Assembly: GCA_002405805.1 (NCBI GenBank)
Contig: DHMN01000011.1
Coordinates: forward strand, 1 to 33,943
Reading direction: 5' to 3'
DNA: 33,943 nucleotides
Source of the DNA: Cyanobacteria bacterium UBA4641
GTDB lineage: Bacteria; Cyanobacteriota; Vampirovibrionia; Gastranaerophilales; Gastranaerophilaceae
In this document: in pieces, positions 23,084 to 30,039 of the stretch
How the letters are laid out: every line of letters starts with the position of its first letter
Numbering within the stretch: the stretch's first letter is position 1
Made by a program: the position numbers and the translations under genes
The notes under the pieces: generated by a model
What the model was told of the DNA's origin: nothing
The model's input: only the letters and a program-made list of their open reading frames with translations
The model's database searches: none

Positions 23084-23914
23084 ATGGGTAAAGATTTAAC
23101 ATTGTTTGAAGATAATCAAATTAGACATATTTATGATGAAGAAAAGAATAAATGGTACTTTAGTGTTGAAGACATTGTTAGAATATTGACAGATTCAGTT
23201 AATCCCAAAGATTATATAAAGAAACTAAGGAAACGTGATTTGGAACTTTCAGAAGGGTGGGGACAAATTGTCACCCCCCTTAAAATGCAAACTGCTGGAG
23301 GAATGCAAAAAGTTAATTGTGCTGATGTAAAAGGCATATTTAGAATTATCCAGTCTATTCCGTCAAAGAAAGCTGAACCTATTAAACAATGGTTAGCAAA
23401 AGTCGGCCAAGAACGTGTTCAAGAAATGGCAGACCCTTCAAAAGCTATTGATAGAGCAAGAGAAACTTACCAGAAGCTAGGTCGTTCAGAAAAGTGGATT
23501 CAGCAACGAATGACAGGTCAAGAAACCAGAAATAAATTGACTGATTACTGGAAAGACCATGATATTACAGAAGGTGAAGAGTATGCAATTCTTACCAATA
23601 TTATTCATCAAGAGTGGTCAGGTTTGTCAGTTAAGGAACATAAAAACTTAAAAGGCTTGAAATCGCAAAATTTAAGAGATCATATGTCTGAGGCAGAATT
23701 GATTTTTACTGCATTAGCAGAATTATCTACCAGACAAATTGCCGAAGCTGAAAACGCAACTGGAATGGAAGAAAATAAGAAATCTGCTAAACGTGGTGGT
23801 AAAATTGCTAAAGAAGCAAAAGAAAAGTTGGAATTAGAAACTGGTAAAAAAGTTGTAACTGACAGCAATTTTCTTCCACATAAGCAACCTAAACAAATTA
23901 AGGGAAAAGATTAA
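23084..23914 (+). CDS. DinD-like / Bro-N domain protein
   Basis: The 276-aa protein begins with a Bro-N domain (IRHIYDEEKNKWYFSVEDIV, then LKMQTAGGMQKVNCADVKGIFRII). It continues with the region typical of the DinD family (KAIDRARETYQKLGRSEKWIQQRM, EYAILTNIIHQ, LKGLKSQNLRDHM, GGKIAKEAKEKLE). DinD in Escherichia coli is SOS-induced and affects RecA filaments. Bro-N proteins in phages are often antirepressors. GGAG lies ahead of the ATG, and a palindromic operator controls the promoter. It is probably cargo or a regulator of the mobile element. Confidence 0.85.
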   Translation: MGKDLTLFEDNQIRHIYDEEKNKWYFSVEDIVRILTDSVNPKDYIKKLRKRDLELSEGWGQIVTPLKMQTAGGMQKVNCADVKGIFRIIQSIPSKKAEPIKQWLAKVGQERVQEMADPSKAIDRARETYQKLGRSEKWIQQRMTGQETRNKLTDYWKDHDITEGEEYAILTNIIHQEWSGLSVKEHKNLKGLKSQNLRDHMSEAELIFTALAELSTRQIAEAENATGMEENKKSAKRGGKIAKEAKEKLELETGKKVVTDSNFLPHKQPKQIKGKD

Positions 23915-24000
23915 ATTCTTTATTAGCTTTTACTACTTGATAAAAGAGAGCAAATAATGTATTATGCAAATATAATTGCTGTACTTTTTAGTACAGAGTT

Positions 24001-24023
24001 GAAGACGGTTTCGACCGTCTTTC
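24001..24023 (+). terminator. intrinsic terminator of the DinD-like gene
   Basis: AAGACGG (24002-24008) pairs with CCGTCTT (24015-24021), followed by a short T-rich stretch. Confidence 0.6.
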
Positions 24024-24198
24024 ATCATTTATAGGGCATATATTTTGTAGTGGCAACAAAATGGTAAGAAAAAAGTTTACACAAATTAATCCTGTTAAAT
24101 CAGTATAAAAATGCTGATTAATAGTGTCAAACAGGCCAAATCTTTAACTTTAAAAACACATATATAACGGTGAAAAGCGATGCTTTCACGGTGTAGAC

Positions 24199-24226
24199 AG
24201 CGATTCGAATTCGCTTGGGGGTACCA
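24199..24226 (+). other. tRNA 3'-end-like segment, candidate attachment site
   Basis: A T-arm (AGCGA, TTCGAAT loop, TCGCT) is followed by a 7-base acceptor-like strand (TGGGGGT), A and CCA. No matching 5' half (ACCCCCA, D-arm, anticodon arm) exists in the 80 bases before it, so this is not a whole tRNA. A duplicated tRNA 3' end is what an integrase leaves at one edge of an element. Confidence 0.45.
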
Positions 24227-24310
24227 TTTAAAAATAAAGATATGACTATAAAATGCTCACAAAATTTTAAATATCAGTTTTGTAATTTATTATTACACAG
24301 AAATTGAAAT

Positions 24311-24325
24311 GAGGGCGATGCCCTC
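24311..24325 (-). terminator. GAGGGC hairpin, possible terminator of the minus-strand gene
   Basis: GAGGGC-GAT-GCCCTC is a perfect 6-bp stem about 95 bases beyond the stop of the minus-strand gene. On that strand it is followed by ATTTCAATTT only, so termination is uncertain. Confidence 0.35.
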
Positions 24326-24420
24326 GTTCCATTTAGTTGGTATTTCGCTTATTATGTTTTTCGTTATTCTGCTTATTCAGCCTATTCGTTATTGCATTGG
24401 TATGCTGTTATATTGTCCTC

Positions 24421-25431
24421 TTACTTTTCGCTCCATTTGCGTTGGAGGATTTGGGCTTTTTTGATTACGCCTTCTTTTGAGCGGACTTTATAATATCTTT
24501 TTGTTTTTGGATTGATTATGCAATACCCTTTATTACAATTTGAATACAACCAAGTATCAATACAACTATCGCCGTTTACGCATTTTGCCTCAAGTGTAAT
24601 TGAATCACTATCCTTTTTCGGAGCAGCATCATCCTGTGTTTGAGGTTTTCTCAAGTCAGGAATCAGTGTAAAACTTGCACCGAGTGTATCTTTATCATTT
24701 TCAAAAGCTTTTTCAATATATTCCTTATTTGCCAGTGTTAATTCATTTTCTTCTCTAATCCAATAAATAATATTTTTATCAGAAGATAGCATTTGTGCAT
24801 GGTTATCAGTGGAGTCGGTGTTATCAATATCCACTTCAGGAATTTTTAATTCAGATGAGCTAAAGAAACTTATATTTTCAATAGGGTTCATATCTTTTGA
24901 AACTTCGGCGTTGCCCTCTCTTGGCTCAACAGGTTTTGTTGAAATAACAATTGCCGCAATTGCAGAAATCACCACAGCAACACCAAACAAAACAAACCAA
25001 GCTTTAACCCAAGATTTTTGAGATTTGTGAAAATCTTCTTCATTTTTGTATTGGACTTCTGCCCAAGCCCATTTATTACCTTTAATACCTGCCCAAAGGC
25101 TTAATGCCAAACATACAATAAGTCCGTAAGGTGGAACGATAAATGTAAAAGCAAGAACTAAAAGCAATATCCATTTTTTATAACGGATTCCCCATACCCA
25201 ATTGAACAAAAACGCGCCCCAATTGAAAGGTTTTGCAATACTCTCAGGAGCATCCTCGTCCATACCTGAGTTGTTATCAGGTTTTTCAATAAATACTTTC
25301 TTTTCTTCTTTTTTATAAATCTCAACTTTGTCTTGTTTTCTGCCATCGCCTTGTTGCTTGAAGAAATCTTCCATAGAAATTTCATCTGATGGCATATTGT
25401 TGTTGTCGTTTTCATCATCCATAAATGACAT
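24421..25431 (-). CDS. membrane protein with DUF2628-like region
   Basis: I place the start at ATG 25431, with AGAGG 6 bases ahead, not at 25461, which has no ribosome-binding site. The 336-aa protein begins with an acidic disordered part (MDDENDNNNMPSDE). A membrane region follows (PFNWGAFLFNWVWGIRYKKW, then a long hydrophobic stretch and GIKGNKWAWAE) that recalls DUF2628-type proteins. A further helix comes next (WFVLFGVAVVISAIAAIVI). The C-terminal outer part has six Lys/Arg-rich strands and two Cys pairs (CVNGDSC, CNKGYC). The role is unknown. It appears to be host chromosome. Confidence 0.75.
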   Translation of the reverse strand: MSFMDDENDNNNMPSDEISMEDFFKQQGDGRKQDKVEIYKKEEKKVFIEKPDNNSGMDEDAPESIAKPFNWGAFLFNWVWGIRYKKWILLLVLAFTFIVPPYGLIVCLALSLWAGIKGNKWAWAEVQYKNEEDFHKSQKSWVKAWFVLFGVAVVISAIAAIVISTKPVEPREGNAEVSKDMNPIENISFFSSSELKIPEVDIDNTDSTDNHAQMLSSDKNIIYWIREENELTLANKEYIEKAFENDKDTLGASFTLIPDLRKPQTQDDAAPKKDSDSITLEAKCVNGDSCIDTWLYSNCNKGYCIINPKTKRYYKVRSKEGVIKKAQILQRKWSEK

Positions 25432-25623
25432 CTCAAACCTCTCATTCCAATATTTTTTCATTATAGTATATTTTAAAATTTGTGGCAGAAAATGTTACAT
25501 TGTATAATATTTTCGACCATATCTTGATTTTTTTTCTTGAGTATGATAATTTTACAAATGTAGTAAAGGAAAATTGCTAATTATGTATAGACAAAACCGA
25601 TGCAGCAGATGTTTTATAAAAGG

Positions 25624-25706
25624 CTTGTTTTAGATAACAAGACACTGATGATTGTGTTGGAATAAAGATTTAAAACAAGACCTGAAAATTTTGGGTCTTG
25701 TTTTTT
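25624..25706 (+). promoter_or_regulatory. attenuator-like leader with competing hairpins
   Basis: CTTGTTTTA (25624-25632) can pair either with AACAAG (25636-25641) or with TAAAACAAG (25671-25679). The second pairing would take away the left arm of the terminator at 25672-25704. This mutually exclusive choice is the form of a transcription attenuator or riboswitch, or of a small RNA ending in a terminator. Confidence 0.45.
25672..25706 (+). terminator. strong intrinsic terminator
   Basis: AAAACAAGACC (25672-25682) pairs with GGTCTTGTTTT (25694-25704) in an 11-bp stem, followed by further T residues. Confidence 0.8.
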
Positions 25707-25788
25707 ATTAAACAAATGTAAAAAATAATTGTAAAAAAGGCAATTAATATTTATTACAGTATTTAGTATAAAAGTGAAGGTTAGAATT

Positions 25789-25875
25789 ATGAATCAAAAA
25801 AATATACGACGACGCTCAACTGTTAAAGCGAACGCCCCAATCGTGAAATTGATGAATTTAATCTGGGGCTTGTAA
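25789..25875 (+). CDS. 28-aa basic leader peptide or small protein
   Basis: ATG 25789 is preceded by AAGG at 9 bases. The frame gives MNQKNIRRRSTVKANAPIVK and eight more residues. The 3' half of the ORF lies in a hairpin (GCCCCA against TGGGGC). It may be a regulatory leader peptide for the gene at 25950 or a chance frame. Confidence 0.3.
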   Translation: MNQKNIRRRSTVKANAPIVKLMNLIWGL

Positions 25876-25889
25876 TACACAAGTTGAGG

Positions 25890-25932
25890 CAGGACAATGC
25901 TTAAATTTTAGGTAAAAGCATATTTTGTCCTG
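25890..25932 (+). promoter_or_regulatory. leader hairpin 17 bases before the 25950 start
   Basis: CAGGACAA (25890-25897) pairs with TTGTCCTG (25925-25932), and ATGCTT/AAGCAT continues the stem inside. The hairpin ends just before the AAGGAAAAGG ribosome-binding site and could affect translation. Confidence 0.5.
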
Positions 25933-25949
25933 TATAAGGAAAAGGAAAA

Positions 25950-27278
25950 ATGATACCAAATATAACAGCAAGCACAGTATATGCAACACTAGGAAATAAT
26001 AGCTCTCTAGTCCCTTTAGCAATCAAAGACGTTGCGAACAGCATCGGTTTAACGACTGCTTCTTACATGTCAGGGGACAAAGCAGAGGGAAAAGATAGAT
26101 TTATTGATGAATTTGGAACACAAGCAATTTGGCTTGGCGGTCTTCCACTATTTAAAAAAGTTTTAGATATTGCATTGTTCAAACCTATGAAGTTAGACCC
26201 TGAAATTGATGCAAGAATCCTTAAAAATCCTGAAATTTTAGAGGCTGCAAAAGAATTCGCACCAACTGAACAAATTAAGAAAAAATTGATAAAAGTTTCA
26301 GAACACCAAGGCAAATTCAAAGCTTTGACTATCGCAAAATTCGCAGCAGCAACAGTTTTGACAGCAGGTTCATATTTAGGTTTGACAAAATTCAGACACA
26401 ATTATACAGAAGAAAAAATTAAAAAAGATTATTTTGAAAAAGTTAAAAAATCTCAAAATAACCAAAACAAAAATGCTAATGTTCACTTCTCATCAGCATT
26501 TTCAGATGTACATAATGTAGATAACAAAAAACAAAATAAAAACTTAACTTTCACTGGCGGATTTGAGAACTTTATATTTGACCCTGTAAGAAACTTGATG
26601 TTAGTTGATGGTACAATCACAGGCGAAAGACTATCGCATGCCAAAAACCCTCAAGATTTTATGAACTACGTAATCAAAGAAGGCAGTTTTTGGGCATTTA
26701 TGTACTTTGCAGGTCCTATGATTTCAAAAGCACTTGAAAAACACGCAGATGCAAAAGGCAAATCAATTGACTTGGATTCAAGAGTAATTTTTGGAAACGA
26801 CTTGAAAGAATCCTTCAAAAACGGTTCATTAAAAAATTACTTAAACGAATTTAAAGCTGCTGACAAGTCAGACGTTGCATTGTACAAGTTTGCGGTACAG
26901 CCTGAAAACGAAAACCTTGTAATCAAAATGGCAAAAGATTCTGATATAATTCAAATGCTAAAAGAAGATAAATTATTCTTTGCTAAAAATACAGATAAAG
27001 TTGACACAAGAAAATACATTGACTTAGATGCATTAAGAGGTGTTGGTGCAAAAATCGAAAAATTATTTAACCAATACGAAAAATCAGGTGAAAGCTTGGA
27101 TGAATTCTTCAAATCAGTAAGAAGTTTGAAAAAAGCTGCAATCTTCAAAAACATCGGAGCATGTATCGGAGCTCTCGGAATTTTAGCACCGGCAATTATG
27201 CTTGGTTTGAGAAAAGATGAAGACTATCAAGTAAGAAAAGATATTGAAGAAAAAATTGCAAAAGGTAAATTGAAATAA
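25950..27278 (+). CDS. hypothetical membrane-associated protein
   Basis: The 442-aa product starts MIPNITASTVYATLGNNS. It has an early region (LPLAIKDVANSIG, TQAIWLGGLPLFKKVLDI), hydrophobic helices near residues 127-145 (FAAATVLTAGSYLGLT), about 230-250 (SFWAFMYFAGPMI) and near the end (IGACIGALGILAPAIMLGL), and Lys-rich polar parts between. A short Thr-Phe-Thr-Gly-Gly patch lies near residue 200. Proteins with this opening and an FTGG patch seem familiar from uncultured Gastranaerophilales genomes, but I know no function. AAGGAAAAGG precedes the ATG. It is part of the host chromosome. Confidence 0.75.
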   Translation: MIPNITASTVYATLGNNSSLVPLAIKDVANSIGLTTASYMSGDKAEGKDRFIDEFGTQAIWLGGLPLFKKVLDIALFKPMKLDPEIDARILKNPEILEAAKEFAPTEQIKKKLIKVSEHQGKFKALTIAKFAAATVLTAGSYLGLTKFRHNYTEEKIKKDYFEKVKKSQNNQNKNANVHFSSAFSDVHNVDNKKQNKNLTFTGGFENFIFDPVRNLMLVDGTITGERLSHAKNPQDFMNYVIKEGSFWAFMYFAGPMISKALEKHADAKGKSIDLDSRVIFGNDLKESFKNGSLKNYLNEFKAADKSDVALYKFAVQPENENLVIKMAKDSDIIQMLKEDKLFFAKNTDKVDTRKYIDLDALRGVGAKIEKLFNQYEKSGESLDEFFKSVRSLKKAAIFKNIGACIGALGILAPAIMLGLRKDEDYQVRKDIEEKIAKGKLK

Positions 27279-27281
27279 TAA

Positions 27282-27306
27282 AAAATGGGCAATTATAGCC
27301 CATTTT
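27282..27306. terminator. bidirectional terminator between convergent genes
   Basis: AAAATGGGC (27282-27290) pairs with GCCCATTTT (27298-27306). T-rich tracts follow on the minus strand and partly on the plus strand. Confidence 0.75.
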
Positions 27307-27642
27307 CTATTTACAATATTTGAGATTTTCCACAGCCATAATACTATCTCGAACCATTTGAGCACCCTCAAAATATGCTCGTTCAATATTTAGAGAATCT
27401 TGAATTTCTTTGGCTGCCTGTTTCCATCTATCATGCTTTGTTTGAATTTTAGGAAAAACTCCTGAATTCTCAATTTCGTGATATTTATATGGTGCGCGTT
27501 CCATTACATACTCTCTCAAAGAATCTGTTTCCGATGTTGCAGCAGTCATATTTTTTACGCAAGCACGACCAACCAAACCAATACCTGCACCTATAGCGCA
27601 AGCCATTATTGCTGAGCGAGGTCTCATATTTCCAATTTGCAT
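27307..27642 (-). CDS. small hypothetical protein with glycine-zipper-like N-terminus
   Basis: The 111-aa product begins MQIGNMRPRSAIMACAIGAGIGLVGRACV. This is one short hydrophobic, glycine-rich helix with a basic start that could insert in the membrane. The rest is polar and helical (HDRWKQAAKEIQDSLNIERAY). AAAGGG lies upstream of the ATG. It is divergent from the Fur-family gene and may share its control region. No family is recognised. Confidence 0.65.
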   Translation of the reverse strand: MQIGNMRPRSAIMACAIGAGIGLVGRACVKNMTAATSETDSLREYVMERAPYKYHEIENSGVFPKIQTKHDRWKQAAKEIQDSLNIERAYFEGAQMVRDSIMAVENLKYCK

Positions 27643-27716
27643 TTTTACATATCCCTTTACTACTGAAGTAAACTATTACACGGTTAATAATACATGATAA
27701 AATTATAAATGCAACA

Positions 27717-27759
27717 TTGACAAAACCTAAAACATAAAGTAAAATGATAATAGTTATCA
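27717..27759 (+). promoter_or_regulatory. promoter and Fur/PerR-type box of the regulator gene
   Basis: TTGACA (27717-27722), 17-base spacer, TAAAAT (27740-27745). The 7-1-7 dyad TGATAAT-A-GTTATCA (27745-27759, 6 of 7 pairs) overlaps the start of transcription. Its shape matches Fur/PerR operators, so autoregulation is likely. Confidence 0.7.
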
Positions 27760-27773
27760 ATTTGGAACTCTAA

Positions 27774-28163
27774 ATGAATTATTCAAAACAAAGAGAAAAA
27801 ATATTGGATGCATTAACTAATAATGCCATTCACCCAACAGCAGAAAAGTTGTTGGAATATTTGGATAAAGATAATTCAAATATTGGGATAACAACACTTT
27901 ACAGAAACCTTAATCAACTTGCAGATGCAGGAATGATTAAGAAAATTGACGGTTTAGAGCCATCGGCGCACTTTGACCATAATACTTTTGAGCATTACCA
28001 CTTTATTTGTGAAAAATGCAAAAGAGTATTTGACATACCATCTGATGTAGCCCCTGACATTGTGAAAAATACCCAATTGGCTACAGGATTTGATATAACA
28101 AGTCATGATATAGTGTTCCATGGTATATGCAAAGATTGCAAAGAAAGAAAGGAAACAAATTAA
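27774..28163 (+). CDS. Fur-family regulator, PerR-like
   Basis: The 129-aa protein has the Fur layout: a winged helix (RNLNQLADAGMIKKI with TTLYRNL as recognition helix), then the metal-sensing part (AHFDHNTFEHYHFICEKCKRVFD, with HYHFIC and CxxC). A second CxxC-like pair (GICKDCKE) lies near the end. The two pairs would hold the structural zinc. The linked rubredoxin gene, 2 bases beyond the stop, favours PerR (peroxide response) over iron-only Fur. That choice is inference. Confidence 0.88.
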   Translation: MNYSKQREKILDALTNNAIHPTAEKLLEYLDKDNSNIGITTLYRNLNQLADAGMIKKIDGLEPSAHFDHNTFEHYHFICEKCKRVFDIPSDVAPDIVKNTQLATGFDITSHDIVFHGICKDCKERKETN

Positions 28164-28165
28164 TT

Positions 28166-28309
28166 ATGGAAAAATGGGTATGTACAGTATGTGGTTATGT
28201 TTATGACCCTGCAGAAAATGATGGTGTAAAATTTGAAGATTTGCCTGACGATTATGTATGTCCGCTGTGTTCGGTAGGCAAAGACCAATTTGAAAAAGAA
28301 GTTGAATAA
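28166..28309 (+). CDS. rub: rubredoxin
   Basis: I start at ATG 28166 (MEKWVCTVCGY), the standard rubredoxin beginning. The 47-aa protein has the two iron-binding pairs CTVCGY and CPLC that hold one Fe, plus the conserved DPAEND and FEDLPDDYVCP segments. It carries electrons in the cytosol, often to rubrerythrin or superoxide reductase. It is 2 bases from the regulator stop and so is co-transcribed. It is likely part of the peroxide response. Confidence 0.95.
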   Translation: MEKWVCTVCGYVYDPAENDGVKFEDLPDDYVCPLCSVGKDQFEKEVE

Positions 28310-28320
28310 TATAAATATTT

Positions 28321-28360
28321 TCGGAGTCATTAATAATTTAATGGCTCCGATTTATTTTTT
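28321..28360 (+). terminator. intrinsic terminator of the regulator-rubredoxin operon
   Basis: A 12-bp stem (28321-28332 with 28339-28350, one G-T pair) is followed by TTTATTTTTT. Confidence 0.85.
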
Positions 28361-28398
28361 ACAGTTTAAACGCACAATGACAATCAAATAAAAATCAC

Positions 28399-28543
28399 GT
28401 CATTACGAGGAAAGTTTACTTGCAAATGCTGTATTGGTATTGGCGAAGTGACGTGGTAATCCACGACAAATCTTGCAGGGGATTACTACGTCGCGCTGTA
28501 GTGGCTATTGTCCTATTTGTAAAACAATTCTCCTCGTAATGAC
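28399..28543 (+). repeat. palindromic MITE/REP-like element
   Basis: The ends are perfect 13-bp inverse repeats, GTCATTACGAGGA (28399-28411) and TCCTCGTAATGAC (28531-28543). The inside is also roughly symmetric (GACGTGGTAATCC against GGATTACTACGTC). This matches the noncoding REP/MITE-like elements seen in many bacterial genomes. Confidence 0.7.
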
Positions 28544-28557
28544 ATATTTTTTATACC

Positions 28558-28720
28558 GTCACTCGGAATTGACTAGAATATGAGTTGAGATGAAATCGAA
28601 ACGTAATATTCTGTTCCTACTCGGTGTTTCAGGGTCTATAATATTACAAATTAAGCATAAGCCTAAAGTGTTCAATTGGAGATGCTGAAACAGGTTCAGC
28701 ATGACATTTTACTTGACACC
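28558..28720 (+). repeat. dispersed intergenic repeat, copy 1
   Basis: Shares an identical 41-base core (28586-28626) with 33797-33837, and similar sequence over about 150 bases on both sides. Confidence 0.85.
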
Positions 28721-28781
28721 TAGGTCAAAAACCCAACAATAGTCAAAAGTGAACAATCAAACAAAACGAGTAAATGACAAA

Positions 28782-28823
28782 AGCCGAATTTGTTTGAGGA
28801 ACGAAGTGACGAGTTATTCGGCT
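28782..28823 (+). repeat. inverted repeat AGCCGAAT/ATTCGGCT
   Basis: AGCCGAAT (28782-28789) and ATTCGGCT (28816-28823) form an 8-bp stem with a 26-base loop inside the repeat-rich gap. Confidence 0.5.
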
Positions 28824-28934
28824 ACTGTACGAGTTTTTAGTTTGATGTGAACGTTGGCGTGTCGTGGTGCTATTGCCACCAAAAGCACCCCTGCACGGAG
28901 TGCATGAAAAAGAAGAAAAGAACCCTCACCCTAA

Positions 28935-28954
28935 CCCTCTCCCATCGGAGAGGG
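28935..28954 (+). repeat. CCCTCTCC hairpin repeat
   Basis: CCCTCTCC-CATC-GGAGAGGG is a perfect 8-bp stem with a 4-base loop, preceded by ACCCTCACCCTAA. I recall this kind of unit as a common dispersed repeat in other bacterial genomes. Confidence 0.6.
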
Positions 28955-28960
28955 AATAAT

Positions 28961-29100
28961 GTCACCCTGAACTTGTTTCAGGGTCTCCAATATAACAAAT
29001 TTTGCATTTGACTAAGATGTTCAATTGGAGATTCTGAATAGCAAGAAAATTATGTATTCATACTTCACGCAACTTTTCTAAGCTTTCAGAATGACATATA
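28961..29100 (+). repeat. dispersed intergenic repeat, diverged third copy
   Basis: Begins GTCACCCTGAACTT like the copy at 33769 and includes TTCAGGGTCTC, GATGTTCAATTGGAGAT and CTGAA, as found in the other two copies. Confidence 0.6.
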
Positions 29101-29156
29101 TAATGTTAGTCGGCACAGCAATACCGACAAATTTATCATCTTGGATTATCCTCTAA

Positions 29157-29537
29157 CTATCCGACAATCAACTGAATCAACGGAGGAGCGAAAAGAAGTA
29201 CACCAATTAGCACTGCACTGATAGTTACAATCATAACTGCGCCTGCTGCAATATCCTTTGCCATTCCGACCATTCGATTAAATTTATTATGAAAAATCGC
29301 ATCCAAAGAAAATTCAATCGCAGAATTGAACATCTCTGCAGAAATCACTCCGGCAATTGTCAACAACAAAATACAAAATTTGTTAATAGAAAAATTCAAA
29401 CAATACGCACTCACCAATACCAATGATGCGACAAACAAATGAATTCGCAAATTACGTTCGCTTTTTAATGTCAAACGCATACCTTTTCTTGCATTTTTGA
29501 ATGTATTAGAAAAATTCTGTTTCTTATATTTTGTCAT
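29157..29537 (-). CDS. dgkA: diacylglycerol/undecaprenol kinase, DgkA-like
   Basis: The start is set at ATG 29537 (MTKYKKQNFSN), which has GGGGA upstream. A longer frame lies wholly inside the previous gene's end. The 126-aa protein has three membrane helices and the family signature SAEMFNSAIEF, with the catalytic Glu and the Asn, plus KDIAAGAV. In Gram-positive and related bacteria this type phosphorylates undecaprenol for cell-wall lipid carriers. It overlaps the ybeY stop by 14 bases and is the last gene of a pgpH-ybeY-dgkA operon. Confidence 0.92.
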   Translation of the reverse strand: MTKYKKQNFSNTFKNARKGMRLTLKSERNLRIHLFVASLVLVSAYCLNFSINKFCILLLTIAGVISAEMFNSAIEFSLDAIFHNKFNRMVGMAKDIAAGAVMIVTISAVLIGVLLFAPPLIQLIVG

Positions 29538-30039
29538 ATTTAATCCCCATACTTTCCAGTGCTTGTTTTTGGTGAGCAACTACAAAATCAAATTCTTCCT
29601 GTGTTTGGTGGTCAAAGCCCAACAAATGCATAATTCCATGGCTTATCATAAACACCAATTCTGTTTCTTTTGAGACCTCTTTCTTTTCAGATTCTTCAAT
29701 TATCTTGTCTAATCCTATTATAATCTCTCCTAAATTAATTTCCAAGTCCAAAACGAATCTTTCATCTTCAGGAGAATCCGCAAATACCGCAAAAGTAATA
29801 ATATCAGCAGGATAATCCTTGTTGCGATATTCCTTGTTTATTTGATGAGTTTTTTTACTCTCCGTAAACAAAATATCAAACGCTACAGAATTATATTCAT
29901 ACCCTTGCAAACAGCAGTTATCAGCAATTTCAGGACAGGTCATATAATAATCAAAAATCTTTTGTACAGATGTTTTTACTGATTCTATATCAACATTCCA
30001 AGCTTGATATTCATTTTCAATAAATATGTTATAATTCAT
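29524..30039 (-). CDS. ybeY: endoribonuclease YbeY
   Basis: The 171-aa protein has the zinc-binding signature HGIMHLLGFDH near residue 135, preceded by the typical ADIITFAVFADSPED-like loop (DIxTF). YbeY takes part in 16S rRNA 3'-end maturation and ribosome quality control. The start ATG shares its A with the TAA stop of the gene before it (TAATG), giving tight coupling. The order pgpH-ybeY-dgkA is a classic arrangement in Firmicutes and relatives. Confidence 0.95.
   Translation of the reverse strand: MNYNIFIENEYQAWNVDIESVKTSVQKIFDYYMTCPEIADNCCLQGYEYNSVAFDILFTESKKTHQINKEYRNKDYPADIITFAVFADSPEDERFVLDLEINLGEIIIGLDKIIEESEKKEVSKETELVFMISHGIMHLLGFDHQTQEEFDFVVAHQKQALESMGIKYDKI

Larger units (their letters stand above)
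23915..24420 (+). other. intergenic boundary of the accessory region
   Basis: No gene is visible in these 506 bases. The stretch holds a terminator after the DinD-like gene, a hairpin (GTGAAA against TTTCAC near 24170-24190), a tRNA-3'-like segment and a GAGGGC hairpin (24311-24325). Degenerate ATTCGTTATT-like direct repeats lie at about 24340-24400. Strand, gene style and repeat content change across it, so it is the best place for the right end of the mobile DNA. Confidence 0.5.
25432..25949 (+). other. regulatory intergenic region with leader-like structures
   Basis: This 518-base gap holds the minus-strand promoter area (TATAAT-like at about 25463) and an RNA with competing hairpins that ends in a strong terminator. 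It also holds a 28-codon ORF and a large hairpin before the next gene. These are listed separately. Confidence 0.5.
28310..29156 (+). other. 847-base intergenic region filled with repeats
   Basis: No gene is visible. The gap holds the rubredoxin terminator, a 13-bp-ended palindromic repeat, a dispersed repeat also present after der, and two GC-richer hairpins. A third repeat has GTCACCCTGAAC-type ends. These are listed separately. Confidence 0.7.

Noticed and set aside
24150..24226. complete tRNA or tmRNA gene
   Set aside because: Only the T-arm and acceptor-like 3' strand fit. There is no 5' acceptor strand, D-arm or anticodon arm, and the end lacks the complement of the GGGG start expected for a tmRNA.
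28310..29156. missed genes in the repeat-rich gap
   Set aside because: No frame of useful length with a ribosome-binding site. The sequence is explained by repeats and hairpins.
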